64,000 nucleotides of DNA. Origin: Zanthoxylum bungeanum. Lineage: Eukaryota > Streptophyta > Magnoliopsida > Sapindales > Rutaceae. Under the pieces are notes generated by a model. The model was not told the origin of the DNA. It searched no databases and saw nothing but the letters and a program-made list of their open reading frames with translations. The stretch is taken from contig SKCR01025361.1 in NCBI GenBank assembly GCA_019454045.1, positions 186,001 through 250,000 of the forward strand, in the 5' to 3' direction. A program made the translations under genes and the position numbers. Positions 10,691 through 22,520 of this stretch are shown piece after piece (the stretch's first letter is position 1; each line of letters begins with the position of its first letter).

Positions 10691-12982
10691 TATTTCAGGT
10701 ACTATTGAATATAATGATTACTATAGTCTAACTAAATAATCAACTATAATTTGATTGGTTAAATTCAAATATATTGATTACTATAATCCAATTATATAAT
10801 CAACTATAATTTGAAGCAGTTTGAATACAGTCCAACTGTTTTATTAAAACAACGATTAAATATTAGTCCAACTAATATATTTTTTAATTAATGACGAAAA
10901 ATGAAATGAGCGCGTATTGGCAAATATCTAAACAAAATTGCAAATTTAATACTTGCCTTCCACTATTTTTCGGCGAGCCTCTAACCCTCTGTTGAGTACT
11001 CGGGAAACCTTGTTTCATAGTGGGCTAGGATCCTGTTAAATAACACACAACCTTGACTTTGGCCAACAAGCTGTATGATATTTAACTAGGTAGATCTCTA
11101 AGATCAATTGGATCTCATCCAATTCCTAGATCCAGTAGGTGGACATCCAAGTCCGAAACATATATCTAATATATGCCAATATATCCAATATATTGCCTAA
11201 CCTTTTTCCTCTGAATCAATTAAGCCTTGGCTTTGGCACAACAAACTTAATGATTCCAGTTAAGCGGGACCCATTGACTTTGGAAAGCTTCGTAATCGAT
11301 GTCGATGGCAAGAAGTGATCTTGACTTTGGCCAACAAATCACAACTTGGACAAGACATGCGATATGGAACAAAGCCTTCATGATTCAAACACATCAGCGA
11401 TGGACAAAGGCCTTGACTTTGGCCAACAAACCAGTGCCAATCTTGGATCTTGAGAATGAATCATTCAATGGAAGGAAAAACGCTTAATATATGTTGAGGG
11501 TTTTTCGTGTAATTGGCAACCAATTAATTATCTTTGTTAAGGTCTCATCATACACCCTTAAACATGCATTCTAAAAACATAATAAGGCGCGTAAATAAAT
11601 TAATAATGATATGCGGATGGATATTTAACACATTTTGTTCCTAGAACAAATCTCTCCATTTCCTCTCTCCCGCTAGCACAAATCTTACTTCTACCCAATG
11701 ACATAACACTTCTAAAGAAACCTCATTTACATTGAGGGGAATAGGTGAGAAGAGAAATACAAAGAGTCAAGAGGTAATAGGCTGGACACGCAGGTCCAAT
11801 TTAATAAATTCTAAATTTATTACAACAATTTCCAAAATTGCCCTCACCCATCTAATATCCATCCGATATACATTATTCATACATCACATCCATGTATTCA
11901 CACAAAACATGTTATCAATCAATCTAATCCAATTAATTAATCTGAAATTAATGACCATCCAATGTTCAAACAACGATTTGATTTTGCGCGAGTCAAACTC
12001 GTTTTAAGATAAGTACTCAAAGTACGAATTCTTGAATTATATTAAACTACAATATTAAATCCAATTTAATGTGTATTTAATACTAATTCTTTATTTAATT
12101 CTAAATTAAATAATTACACTTTATTTAATGTGCCTTTACGACTTAGATTCTAAATCTAATCTTTTCGGGTCTCAAAGCCCAATTAACATCCAATGTCAAT
12201 TTAATTAAAGTCCAATGGGCTTTCAATTAATTTATAAGGCATGGACTTTGGTCAATATGGGTCAAATCCAAATACCAAAGCCCAATTAAGGAATCACCCT
12301 TATTTGCCAAAAATCAATTTAGGTCCATTAGGCCCAATTAAAATTTTAAAGGTCCATTATATTATATTTGGACTTTATGGATATGGTTTTGGGCCCAATT
12401 GGATCCAACCAATTAACCTAAACCAAACTTGGCCCAACCAAGCCCATTAAGCCCAAATACAACTTTAAAAGCCCAATTCCAAATTTAGCCCAACTAATTA
12501 AATTTCAATATTCCCAATATCACAATTTAATTAATTCAAGTGTATTAGCCATAATTAATTAGTCAATTAACATTTCGAAAATACCAATTACACTAATTAA
12601 TCATGCTAATCATCATCAACACATGTCCAACATTATTGAATCAAAAAATCAATTCATTTCCATTCTTGTAACTCACGACATTTTAGGGTTTTTGTTCAAT
12701 TCCGATTTCAATCCAATTGAATCTCAAATCAACATTTCCCAAGTCTTTTAAACTCATCCAATGATTCAAAAAACAAAATTACCATGACATTAGGGCAAGC
12801 TAAACTTTCGGCCAAGCCAACAATTTGGGGAAAATTTGATCCAATTCAATTTTCATCAAATTGATCATGCATAACACTATGTTATCATCATTCAAGCATA
12901 TTCAAACAATCAATTTCATCAAATCATGCTCAAATCAATTTTACCCAAATTTTACCCTAATTCCAATTTCATGCTTAATTAA
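10691..12982 (-). other. Copia-2 untranslated leader
   Basis: Same layout as the Copia-1 leader. The TTGGCCAA-containing motif recurs at about 11053, 11226, 11320 and 11413. A block rich in GCCCA/TGGGC lies at 12170-12500, and AT-rich sequence lies on either side. The 69- to 91-codon open stretches here are chance frames in AT-rich DNA and are not called. Confidence 0.75.
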
Positions 12983-12996
12983 GGCTCTTGATACCA
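12983..12996 (-). other. Copia-2 primer-binding site (tRNA-iMet type)
   Basis: The minus strand reads TGGTATCAAGAGCC immediately beside the LTR start at 12998. This is the plant iMet primer-binding site with one inserted A. Confidence 0.85.
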
Positions 12997-12997
12997 T

Positions 12998-15001
12998 TGT
13001 TGGGTTTCTAGGTTATCCCAAGATCAAATTAAGCAATGAAAACATGTGAATACATCAAAGTTAAGTTGCGGAAATACTCACTTTGATCAGAGTTGCGATG
13101 CAATGAAACACAAAAAATTTCTTCACCCTTGAAGCTCTCGGCAATGCCTCCATTCTATGCTCCAAGTTTCGGTCAACCTCCATGGAAATGGTCTTCAAGC
13201 TCCAAGCTTTGTGAATGGATTCCATGCTCAGGAGTTGGTTTCCCTATCACCTTTGTGAGACTCCTTTGGTGTGCTAGCACTTGGAAATTTTGCCACAAAA
13301 TTCCCTTAAGCTTCTTACATCTCTCGGCCAAGGAGAGTTTTTAGAGAAAATGGCACCTTGTGCCGTGAGGTAGGAGGAGGGAGAGAGAGAGGATGAGTTG
13401 GTTGTTTTTTGTGTATATGTTTTCTAAAAAACTAATACTAATTACCAAATTCAAAATTTGGTACAAGACTTTAAGTCTTCAACCACCCCCATCAATCACA
13501 AAAAAATGACAAGCATCACATCACTCAAAGTTGATGTGACTTCCATCACAAGAATGACTAATGATGTGACGCGTGATGTGACTTGTGGGCCCCACTTGAT
13601 TCGAAATGCGAGTGGGCCCGTAAACACTCTCGGGCTCGGGTTCGCTAATTCCTAATTAATTAATTTTCATTGCGACGTAATTAAATCAAATTTAATTAAA
13701 TAATTATGCCTAGTAAAATTATTATTCACGACGCTAGCGAATTAATTCTAAATTAACTCGTTTGCCCGTATTAAAATCTAATTTTAATTTCGCGTCGAAA
13801 TCTAATTTCGTTTAATATATCGAATATATTATTTTATCGATTAATTCCAAATTAATCGTTCTCTCTCTCTTTAAATAATATTTTATCCCAGATAAAATAT
13901 CTCCGTAATTAATCCCAGATTAATTTTCTCTCTCTAATAATTAATCCCAGATTAATTATGTGCGAGTCATACGTCATCGGTGAATCTTCGGGAAGCGACC
14001 CATGAGATCCCCAGATATGTTGGCAGTAAATCTGGTCGTCGGACTATCCGAACACGTACGTACCTAGTACTACGTTTTTACCGATTTACAAGACATGGTT
14101 GGCTTCTAGCAAAGCACCGTGCCTACCCAATTCTCTAGAAATATCCTTAAAAGAATATGTAATCTATATCAGGCGTAGTATACGTAGTATTGCATATTGC
14201 GATCCAATATCTGATGTCACGTGCTAGGCCTGGGGCTGGAATTGTGTCTGCCCCGTACGAAGCACATATCGGATCTCTGGTAACTAGTCTCTATAATCGG
14301 ATAACTATAACCTAGTCATATTATCCCGATAGCTGCAGCATATAAGAGTACCAGTTCCGTATCCTACGTGACCATCATCTCCACTATGACTGGAGTGATA
14401 CTTCCATCTTGACAACACACCCAATACACTATGATTGTCAATATACCTAGAAGAGGCCTACACATAACCTGTTAAAGCCCTGGACGACCAAAATCAAAGT
14501 ATATTGATTGTCGCAAGTATTAGCGGTGTAAGTCTCAGGTAAAGACCAAATACACCTACCCTGATTCGGACTTCTATAGACACATAGTCGTACTACCAAT
14601 GGAATTCCGAGGGGTCTATCCAGAGCGAAGCTGTTTCTGTACCATCGGTAAACACAACCTCCTATTACACTTGCATAAGTATCCAATACTTAAATATATG
14701 AGAACTATGCCATTATACTCCCATAACACGCACAAGTGCAATACTTGTCTATTCCACATTATCGATGTCCAATCTCGATAATACTACGACTAGGGATGTT
14801 TTAATGATTAAACCTTAATGGATTGATACTGTCTCATATCTTATCAATCCGGAAATAATCATATGGACTTTTATCATTTATATATCTTGGTAATCCAATT
14901 ACAAATGATAAAAGAGCAATTTCCTTTGTCACATAGTTAATTTGTACAACAACACCATGTTCTGTACAAATAGTGATGCTATTGGTCATAATTGTCCAAC
15001 A
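12998..15001 (-). repeat. Copia-2 5' LTR (2004 bp)
   Basis: Runs on the plus strand from TGTTGGGTTTCTAGG to GGTCATAATTGTCCAACA. The latter is the exact complement of the Copia-3 LTR start. The palindrome array is conserved at about 13675-13960, including AATTAATC arms around CCA twice and a TTTTATC/GATAAAA pair around CCA. Confidence 0.88.
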
Positions 15002-16555
15002 ACAGCAATCTTGCTATCATACGCCAAACATGTACCATCATCCCATGCTGGTGACACTACACGTCATTGCTTACATCAGCATCGTGACATGCAAGCCTTC
15101 ATGCATCGCGATGCTGAGCCAATAATTTTGTCGACAGCCACGTGTCATCATCTCGTGAAAATCGCGTACACGTGTCAAAGATCAATGGCGTGTCACGACG
15201 CGCAAAGCATTATGCGTCGCGACGCGTGGCACCAAATTTTACCTATAAATTAGGCCGAAATCAGAATTCCAATTCATACCTTCTTCTGGTGATTTCCTTA
15301 AGAATACTAAGAAGATTGTATATTGTTTGTTTATTTACAATTTTTTGTATTTAATTTTTATTTTATGCAATAGTTCTTTATTTATTTTACTTTTCAGTCT
15401 TTATTTCACTTTTCAGTATAAGGAGTTAACTCCCATCTGCTGGGGTGAAAGGTTATGCTTTTATTACTAATATTTATATTAATCTCCCTTAGTTATAATA
15501 TATAAAATATTTTAAAACATGACTTAATGGGATACCGCCTTTATGGTCGGTTGAACTTAATTAAATTGATTTTAAACTGACTAAATTGGATACCGCCTTT
15601 ATGGTCGGTTGGAATTAATCATAAATCTGACTTAATCAGGATACATCATTTATGGTCGATTGGTAATGTCATGTAAAGTTTGTATATTATAATAAGGGAG
15701 AAATCTAAATTAGAAGTAATAAAAGTGGATCCTCTAACCCCCAACATTTTATTTATTGCTTTATTTATCTTTTTAATTTCCAAACTTTACTTTATGTCAT
15801 TTACTTTATTTATGTCTTTATTAGTCCTAGATATGTGTAGTAACTAAACCCCTTATCTAGGGTTGTGATGAATTCCAATATCACCGGTTTATAAGGGGTT
15901 ATTTTATGTTTGGGTAATATAAATGTTTATTTATTGAGTCTTAAGCTTAATGCTCATTCTTAACCGGTCATTAATAGGATTGATCTGGTAAATTTAAAAT
16001 AAATTTGACGAAGGAATTTTCGGTTTCAGCCTTAAATTCAATAGCTCACGATCTCATCTTGGGGCATGGTGATCCTTAGGTAGATTTCCTTCCAGGATAG
16101 ACATATACCTATCGGGCGGGGTAGCCTCAATTGGAAATTAATCTTAATGAATTTCGGTGATTTGGTTAACATAGACATATGATTAATTGGATTACTTTGG
16201 GTGTTTACATTTGACCATCGACAGAGGCTTTTGCATAATTTCGTGTTCCAAGTTAATAAACCGATATATTGCACAAACATGAGATAGTCACTTCATCTTT
16301 AAAAGATATTGGAATGATTCACAACCCTAGATAGTTTTATAATATTGAATTTTCCTTTAATTTACTTTCGTACTGTTTTATTTACTTATATTTAGACAAA
16401 AAAATCACCATCCAAACAACATTCAATCTTTTAGATACTCGTAAATATTTAACGTCATAAATTAATAGCTTAGGTATTAAGTCCTCGTGGGATCAATATA
16501 TTTTATACTACTTGAGCGATACGTGCGCTTGCGTTACGTGAGTGATTTCACCGAT
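15002..16555 (+). repeat. Athila-like LTR fragment
   Basis: Shares several features with the Athila LTRs at 23452 and 57506: two CACGTG boxes (15139, 15169), TCGCGAC (about 15215), a TATA box (15244), a TTGTTTGTTTATTTAC run, three copies of a TACCGCCTTTATGGTCGGTT unit (15530-15660), and AAAGTGGATCC (15721). The 5' part is missing because Copia-2 lies against it. After about 15770 it diverges from the Athila LTR. The GTCCTCGTGGGATCAAT segment near 16480 is of a kind found near LTR ends. Whether it is one LTR or two joined pieces is uncertain. Confidence 0.55.
15244..15250 (+). promoter_or_regulatory. TATA box of the Athila-like LTR fragment
   Basis: TATAAAT lies 70 bases downstream of the second CACGTG box and 30 bases after the TCGCGAC motif. 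This is the same arrangement as in the Athila element LTRs. Confidence 0.55.
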
Positions 16556-16821
16556 CACATTGCTTCTCTCATCCTCTTGGCCTTCTATCTTGTGATTGGC
16601 CCTGTTGGTACTTGCAAATGTTCTACTTTTATATTGGTCGTGTCCTTTGGTGCTTCGAGTGTGCCTTGGTTCATGTCATTCTGCCTCTCTTGAAAAGGAT
16701 TCGACCTCGAATCTGCACCTGCATCAAAATAAGATAAGTCAGAAACATTAAACGTTTACAGACACATCATACTCACTAGGAAAATCAAGCTTGTAAGCAT
16801 TGTTGTTGATCCGCTCCCGTG
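16556..16821 (-). pseudogene. Chromovirus-like Gypsy pol, 3' end (after integrase core)
   Basis: Minus-strand translation gives RINNNAYKLDFPSEYDVS, the conserved segment near the C-terminus of plant Gypsy integrases. After a frameshift come residues resembling SNPFQERQNDMNQGT and a PTGPITR tail, typical of the polyprotein end. The rest of pol is missing. It probably belongs to the same element as the gag fragment at 17546-18010, with most of the interior lost or replaced. Confidence 0.65.
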
Positions 16822-17545
16822 TGCCTAACGTGTTTTCGCCGCGCTAGGAAAGTGGTTCCTACAATTGGCATCAAGAGTGAGGTCGAAAAGAGTTCTTAAC
16901 CCTTTTTTTTTTATTTAAAGTTACTTTTTTATTTATTTATATGAGTTATAAATAATAATATGCATGTATAGATGAGTAGACACAAAATAGTATTAATGAG
17001 ATGATTAATTTTGTTATTTCATGTGATGAATAGATTTTGCATTGGTCGTAAATTTTTCCGACTTTTATTTTTATGTTGATTTGGGTTTTGGGATGTAAGG
17101 CCATAAGGCCATTGTTTACAAATACTGTAATTTAATTTTCCCATGTAAAAATTTCAATTGTTGTAATTTGGAGCACCGAAGTCGCAAAAGGAGCCAACAC
17201 CACCTTGGAGTGAGATTTAAAGACCAATCGATGCCTTGGGAATTTTTTTACTAATTAGATTAGTATAGGAAAAAAAATAAAGTCCGGTCAATGCAACATA
17301 TTTTTTTTTATATTGTATGTATGTTTAATTCGAAATGTTTGAATAACATGTCATATAGCTTAGGGTGTCTACTTTTGCATTTCACATGTCGTAACATGCT
17401 TTGGATGCATATATATTTTAGACATGAAATATCATTTTATTTGATTTAAAATGGTTAAAAATGAATATGGTATGCATGGAAATCGATTAATTGCATTAAT
17501 AGGTTTTATAGTTTAAAATTTGAAATTCTAATAAAATGGGTTTAA
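16822..17545 (+). other. LTR-end and leader-like fragment of an unidentified element
   Basis: No gene. At 16855-16885 the sequence reads as an LTR end (TTCCTACA) followed by TTGGCATCAAGAGTGAGG. The latter is a weak tRNA-Met-like primer-binding site. AT-rich leader-like DNA follows, with a purine-rich GGAGCACCGAAG stretch near 17171. It separates two pieces of minus-strand Gypsy DNA, so it may be an insertion or filler. Confidence 0.4.
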
Positions 17546-18010
17546 TAAGTGCACATTTCCTCATGAGACTTCGAAGTTCTTCCCATGTCTGAACTGGCCT
17601 CTCATGATTCCTCATTCGGTTGGTGACAATCTGATCCCGCCAAATCATCGCATAATCAGTGAATTCTATGGATGCCGATTGATCTTTTTCTCATCAGAGT
17701 AATGATGACAATTTAAACTCAACTCGATCTTCTTCTCCAACTCTAAATACGCTTCATGATCATTCTTTCCCCGGAAGTTTGGTATCTTGATATTGATGCT
17801 GCTCAAATCACCATGTCTACCATAACCTCTCCTGTCATAATCCTCACGTATGTCATCAAGTATACCTCTACCATCAAACCAAATATCCCTCCTATCAAAC
17901 CTCCTATTAGGACTCCTATCAGGTCCCTGGCTGAAATCTCTCATCCACATCATTAAGATCATCAGAATCATCAAACTCTTTTTCAGTTTCTTTTTCATAT
18001 AGTGGTACAC
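17546..18010 (-). pseudogene. Chromovirus-like Gypsy gag fragment
   Basis: Minus-strand residues SSINIKIPNFRGKNDHEAYLE followed by KKIELSLNCHHYSDEKK match the capsid region of plant chromovirus-type gag. After a frameshift near 17680 the match continues (DYAMIWRDQIV, then TWEELRSLMRK). The frame stays open N-terminally with DRR/RGYGR low-complexity residues. It ends abruptly at about 17546, before any zinc knuckle, protease or RT. Confidence 0.75.
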
Positions 18011-19127
18011 GTCGTGGTGTCACATTCTGAGGTGGGGTATATGCTGAGGTGGTGGTGCTTTGGGAATACTGCCTGTTTGATTACTCTCTACACTCTAGGA
18101 CAACCTCTCGAAAGCAGCATTCATGTTCTCCATCAGATCCATAAACTTCCTATTTAAAGCATCAAGCTTCTCATCCACTGTTAAACCAGTACTTGTCGTC
18201 TCAAAGCTTCAACAAACAAATTAGAAGTAACAAATATGTGAAAATAATTATATAACCTCACAATCTCACACGCTCATATGTTTGCACTTAAATATGTATC
18301 ACTCCACTCCACTCAACTCGTGTTTACACTCAAAATAATGTGAATATAACTTACCAAAGAGCATCACAACAATGTGTAGCATTTAAGCTAGCATAACCAA
18401 TAAGAAACCAATATAAGACAAACAGAGTAATACGACTTAGAATTAGCAAATACGTAGACTTAATTCAAAGAAAACCTAAAGCTAGAATACTTGGAATAAA
18501 GAAATAACAACTAGCACAACAAGTAATCAAACATGCAAACAATTGCGAACATATGCAAATTGGGACGGAAATTTGATACCTCAATAGAAATTTTGATGAA
18601 TTACCATCCACAGACACCCAAATGATAATATGAAACCAACCAAATTCAAACAAATTTATGAACTTTTTTACTCTTTTTTTGCTCCTCAAATCACTTGACC
18701 TCTTTAAAAAAATTCTAAGTATTGACCGATTTGGATCTCGATATTGTACTGGTATTGTTGCTTGCCGATTCCAATAGCTATAATTTACTCCCATGTTAAC
18801 TGGATGTAGACCGATATAGTACCAATATGAAACTAGATCGGTTTCTGTACTATGTAATCTCTAGGTATACCGGTATGGAACTACAATGATTTTCGTATCT
18901 ATGTAATGCTCATGTAGACCGGTATGAAGGCTGGTATGGGACCAGTATGCCAGTCATCGAAAAATCAGAAAGGCAAAAAAACACTTAAGAAACACACAAA
19001 CCAACAAAAACCAAGAATAAAGATAAACAAATATCTTGATGACCAACAAACACAATAAAAACTAAATAAAAAACACAAAGTAAAGATAGAAAAATCAGAC
19101 CTTGGAACCATATGCTCTGATACCTAA
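18011..19127 (-). other. Leader of the minus-strand chromovirus-like Gypsy, with primer-binding site
   Basis: AT-rich DNA without convincing genes. At 19107-19124 the minus strand reads GGTATCAGAGCATATGG, a tRNA-Met primer-binding site with one substituted first base. It adjoins an LTR start (TGACGCAG) at 19128. Around 18800-18950, TACCGGTATGGAAC-like words recur. Confidence 0.55.
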
Positions 19128-19359
19128 TGACGCAGAACTCACATGGAGGATTAGGCCAAGCAAATCCCTCGCAACGGATAAAACTCCAAGAATCGCGAAT
19201 TTGATTTTATAGGAACAAAACCCTTCCAAGGCCACAAAGACAACCCCAAAGAACTTGTCTTTGAGAACCCTTAAGATGATTCCTTGTAGTGTTTTTCTAG
19301 CACGGAGATGCCACTAAAGTTGCCACGCCTTAGATAAGTCAAAGCTGAAACAAAAGAAA
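19128..19359 (-). repeat. Start of the 5' LTR of the chromovirus-like Gypsy
   Basis: Begins TGACGCAGAACTC next to the primer-binding site. I cannot follow it beyond about 19359, where TGTAACATTCC begins. The LTR may be truncated or interrupted there. Confidence 0.4.
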
Positions 19360-21440
19360 TGTAACATTCCTCTCTCGAAAATGCTACCAATAGTGAATAG
19401 GCCGACCTATCCCCCTAATCCTCTGACTTTCTAACTATGATCGTCACTATTAATCTCATCTCAATCACAAACTCATGCATAGGGACCATTGCCCAACTCA
19501 ATAACATGAAATGCAACTTAATACTCATATGTACGTACTCAATAAAAATACAGTTTATAACTCTGTCATAGATACTTTAACTTATTTTACACACAATCTT
19601 TACTATACAATTGTCTGATACATGACTTTACTCTTACTCTGGCTAAACTGTGTCTCTAACTTGACCTGATGAACCAAAATGCCCTAGTGACTGTCATCAG
19701 TATCATCCTCTCGAGCTAGTCCTCCGAGTATACCTACAAAACAGAAACACTGGAAGTGGGGAGGTTAGATCTTTTGAATGACATAGTGAGTGGACAGTTG
19801 AAAACGGAAACTGAAATATTTTTTGAAACATTCATTTTTCTGAAATCGAAATCATCTCGATAAAACTGATCTTTTTTGAAAACTATTTCTTGTCTGGAAA
19901 CACATCTTTTTCCTGTAAAAACTCTTCTAGAAATCATTTATGTATGTAAAATTATGAGATTCTCATAAAATTATTTCTTTTGAAAACACTTTCATAAAAC
20001 TATCTTTTTCTGAAAATCATATCTCTTCGAATCTATAGAAAACCAGAAGCATGAGGTCGTTACGTATCGCCGTCCCCCCATACGCCTAAACTAGTGCCTT
20101 GGGGCGTTACATATCACTGTCCCCCAACCCAGTGAACTAGAGCGGAATGTGCTAATCAATGCCATCATCTTGACCCTGAATCTAGGGTCTTGGAACGTTA
20201 CGTATCGTCGTCCCCCTAATCTTGATCTACATGTGCACATGTCATAAGTCACATCTGAGGTGGGGTTTTCCCCATGCCTACAAAAATTATGAAATCTCAT
20301 ACTTTTAAAATCAAAGCCTTCCAAAACATTCTCAATCATCATATAACTGAAAAATAAACTTGGCTACACCATATATTCTTAAAAGTAAGTCTCAATTCAA
20401 AACAAATAAGCAAATATCATTTTGAAGAGAAAACATCCACTCACTATTTTGGAATCTGGCTGACATTACTTTACTTCGCAGAAGGAAATTATGGTTCCTA
20501 CTGACAATTTATAATCGATAAAATTAATTAGTACATAAGTCATGAATTTTGCTTCGGAACTAGGCTAAGCTTTTCAATTTAACCAATTATTATCATTATA
20601 TGATGTATTATGCTTGTGACATGTCATAATGCGTGTATATGTGCCGATATGAAACCCTTAGGGTGGCCTTTAACATCCTAGGATTTATTTGGAATGGCTA
20701 AAATAGATCCTGAGAAAAGGGTACGAGTCGCGACGCCAGACGTTGCGTATTACGATGCCCACTCGGTCATAGTTGAGGCATGAATATCCTTTTATTACGC
20801 ATCGCGACGCTGGGTGTTGAGTGTCGCGACGCTCACATGATCAGACCCGAGGCAGAGAGCCTCCGCTTGTTAAGCACCGCGATGCCAGATGTTGAATGTC
20901 ACGACGCTCACACGATCATACCCAAGCAAAGAGCACCTTCTTACTCAGTGTCGCGACGCTAGCCTTATTTCAGGGCCTAACATCAACTCTTAAATAACAA
21001 TGCCCAAGGTAATCTCAACGCTACCCTTTAAACTTCAATATAAATCAAAACTCATCTTATATCATCCACCCAAAACACAAACCCTTATCTAGCATCATTA
21101 AGTCACAAAATATAATCCATCCATACACAATTGGCCAATGGCTTGATCACACTACATTGGGATCTTTCAACTACAAACCAAAGAATTCATGTCTAAACAT
21201 TTTTATTTTCCTCATAACACAACAAAAACAACAATCCCCCTCCCTTATCACTTTCAGCCAACCCACTCTAAATTGTGGAAACTTGGATATTTTGATGAAC
21301 AAGTCTAATACATGCTTATATCTACATGAATGTGCATAACTACATATGTTATCAACTTGTCTCAAGCTCAAATGCCCAAAGTTGGAAACTATGGTTCATG
21401 GGAATTTCGAAAATAAAGCTCGTGCATTAAAGGAACCATA
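19360..21440 (-). repeat. LTR-like DNA, possibly a Tekay/Del-type solo LTR (minus)
   Basis: Starts with TGTAACATTCC, like many Tekay LTR ends. It has three ACGTATCGTCGTCCCCC-like words (20060-20215) and a GC-rich repeat block (20720-20960). On the minus strand, 19730-19790 resembles Tekay U5. No gene is visible. I could not find a matching right-hand end or target duplication, so the boundaries are unsure. Confidence 0.35.
20720..20960. repeat. GC-rich tandem repeat containing TCGCGACGC
   Basis: Three or four imperfect units of about 85 bases. Each has CGCGACGC(CAG)-like words, a (G/A)TTGAGTGTCGCGACG-like segment, and a CGATCA(T/G)ACCC-like segment. It stands out from the AT-rich surroundings. 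Confidence 0.6.
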
Positions 21441-22121
21441 AACCAAGATGGCCAAAATGCTCTTGTCTCTCTTTGTGATTTGCTCCTTTTCTTTTTTTTT
21501 TGAGTTAGATCTTGTGTTTCACTCCACGGCTTCTTCACCCTTTTTCCTCTTCGCACTTTCCTCTTCTTTCATTTCTTATTCATCTCTCTTTTCGATTTCT
21601 CAGCCTTTGATTCCGCTCTATTTTTGCTCTTACTTCTCTCCATTCTCTTCTTTGTGTTAATGGATTCTTCTCTTTTGGCCGAGTTAAGGTCCGGTCTCCC
21701 TTATGTGTTTGGTGGCGCCATGGGTCGCGAAGTTAGCCAGCCTATTTCTTTTGTACTCCCATTGGTGTCTCCTGTCCAAGCTCCCCTCAGGGGGCCCATT
21801 TCGACACCTATCACTTCTTCTTCCTCGGTGATTGCGAGACCCAGATCTTGCCTTCTGGGGTCCTTGCCGGGTCTGACGAGCTGTAGCTCGGTTGTTGGTA
21901 GTCTTGGATCTAGCTCATTCAGCCTTTCCGGTGATACTTCTCAGTCTTGCACTTACAACCCTTCTGATCCTCTGTGCACACCGAGTCATGCATCTCCTTT
22001 ACTCGGATCGGTTTCTAAGCCTCCTGAAGGTCCTTCTGGTCAATGTACCAATGTGAGCTCTGCCTGCCTTCCTTCTTTTGATGTGCTTCCCCTTGGGAAT
22101 ATGTGCTGTTCTGGGAATATT

Positions 22122-22520
22122 AGTAGTGTTTCTGCTGCCCCCATTATGAACGGAGGTGGTTTGGCAGTGAGTGTAGAGAATGTGCAGATGAACTGGAAAA
22201 TGGGTGATACCTGTGATGATGTTGAGGTGGAGGTGAAGAGGCTGGGTAATGATTTGCTCAGTAAGGGCGGTGTTTGTGAGGCTGTGTGTTTGTCTGAGCA
22301 GGCTATTGTTTCTTGGAATTTTAGTAGTGCTCCTGCCACCCCTGCTGTGAACGGAGGCAGTGTGGCAGGGGGTGTAGAGAATGTACAAGTGAACTGAAAA
22401 ATGGGTGAAATCTGTGATGATGTTGAGGTGGAGGTGAAGAGGCTGGGTAATGTTTTGCTTAGTAAGGGCTGTGTTGGTGAGGCAGTGAGTTCACCTAAAA
22501 AAGCTGTTGATTTAGTCCCT
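22122..22520 (+). repeat. 201-bp in-frame tandem duplication in LINE ORF1
   Basis: TAGTAGTG at 22122 recurs at 22322, and GTTGAGGTGGAGG at 22221 recurs at 22422. The period is about 201 bases (67 codons). Copies differ at scattered sites, including the TGG/TGA difference that creates a stop. Confidence 0.85.

Larger units (their letters stand above)
8912..15001 (-). mobile_element. Copia-2: older, truncated member of the Copia-1 family
   Basis: From right to left: 5' LTR 12998-15001, primer-binding site, leader, then degenerate gag and protease/integrase-region coding DNA up to 8912, where Copia-1 begins. RT, RNase H and the 3' LTR are absent from the window. If Copia-1 is simply inserted here, they lie to its left. 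The coding region has many stops and indels, so it is older than Copia-1. The five bases after its right end (15002-15006) are ACAGC; the partner copy is not in view. Confidence 0.85.

Noticed and set aside
16865..16885. Genuine tRNA-iMet primer-binding site after an LTR end
   Set aside because: TTGGCATCAAGAGTGAGG resembles one only loosely, and no matching coding region follows. Kept only as a low-confidence fragment.
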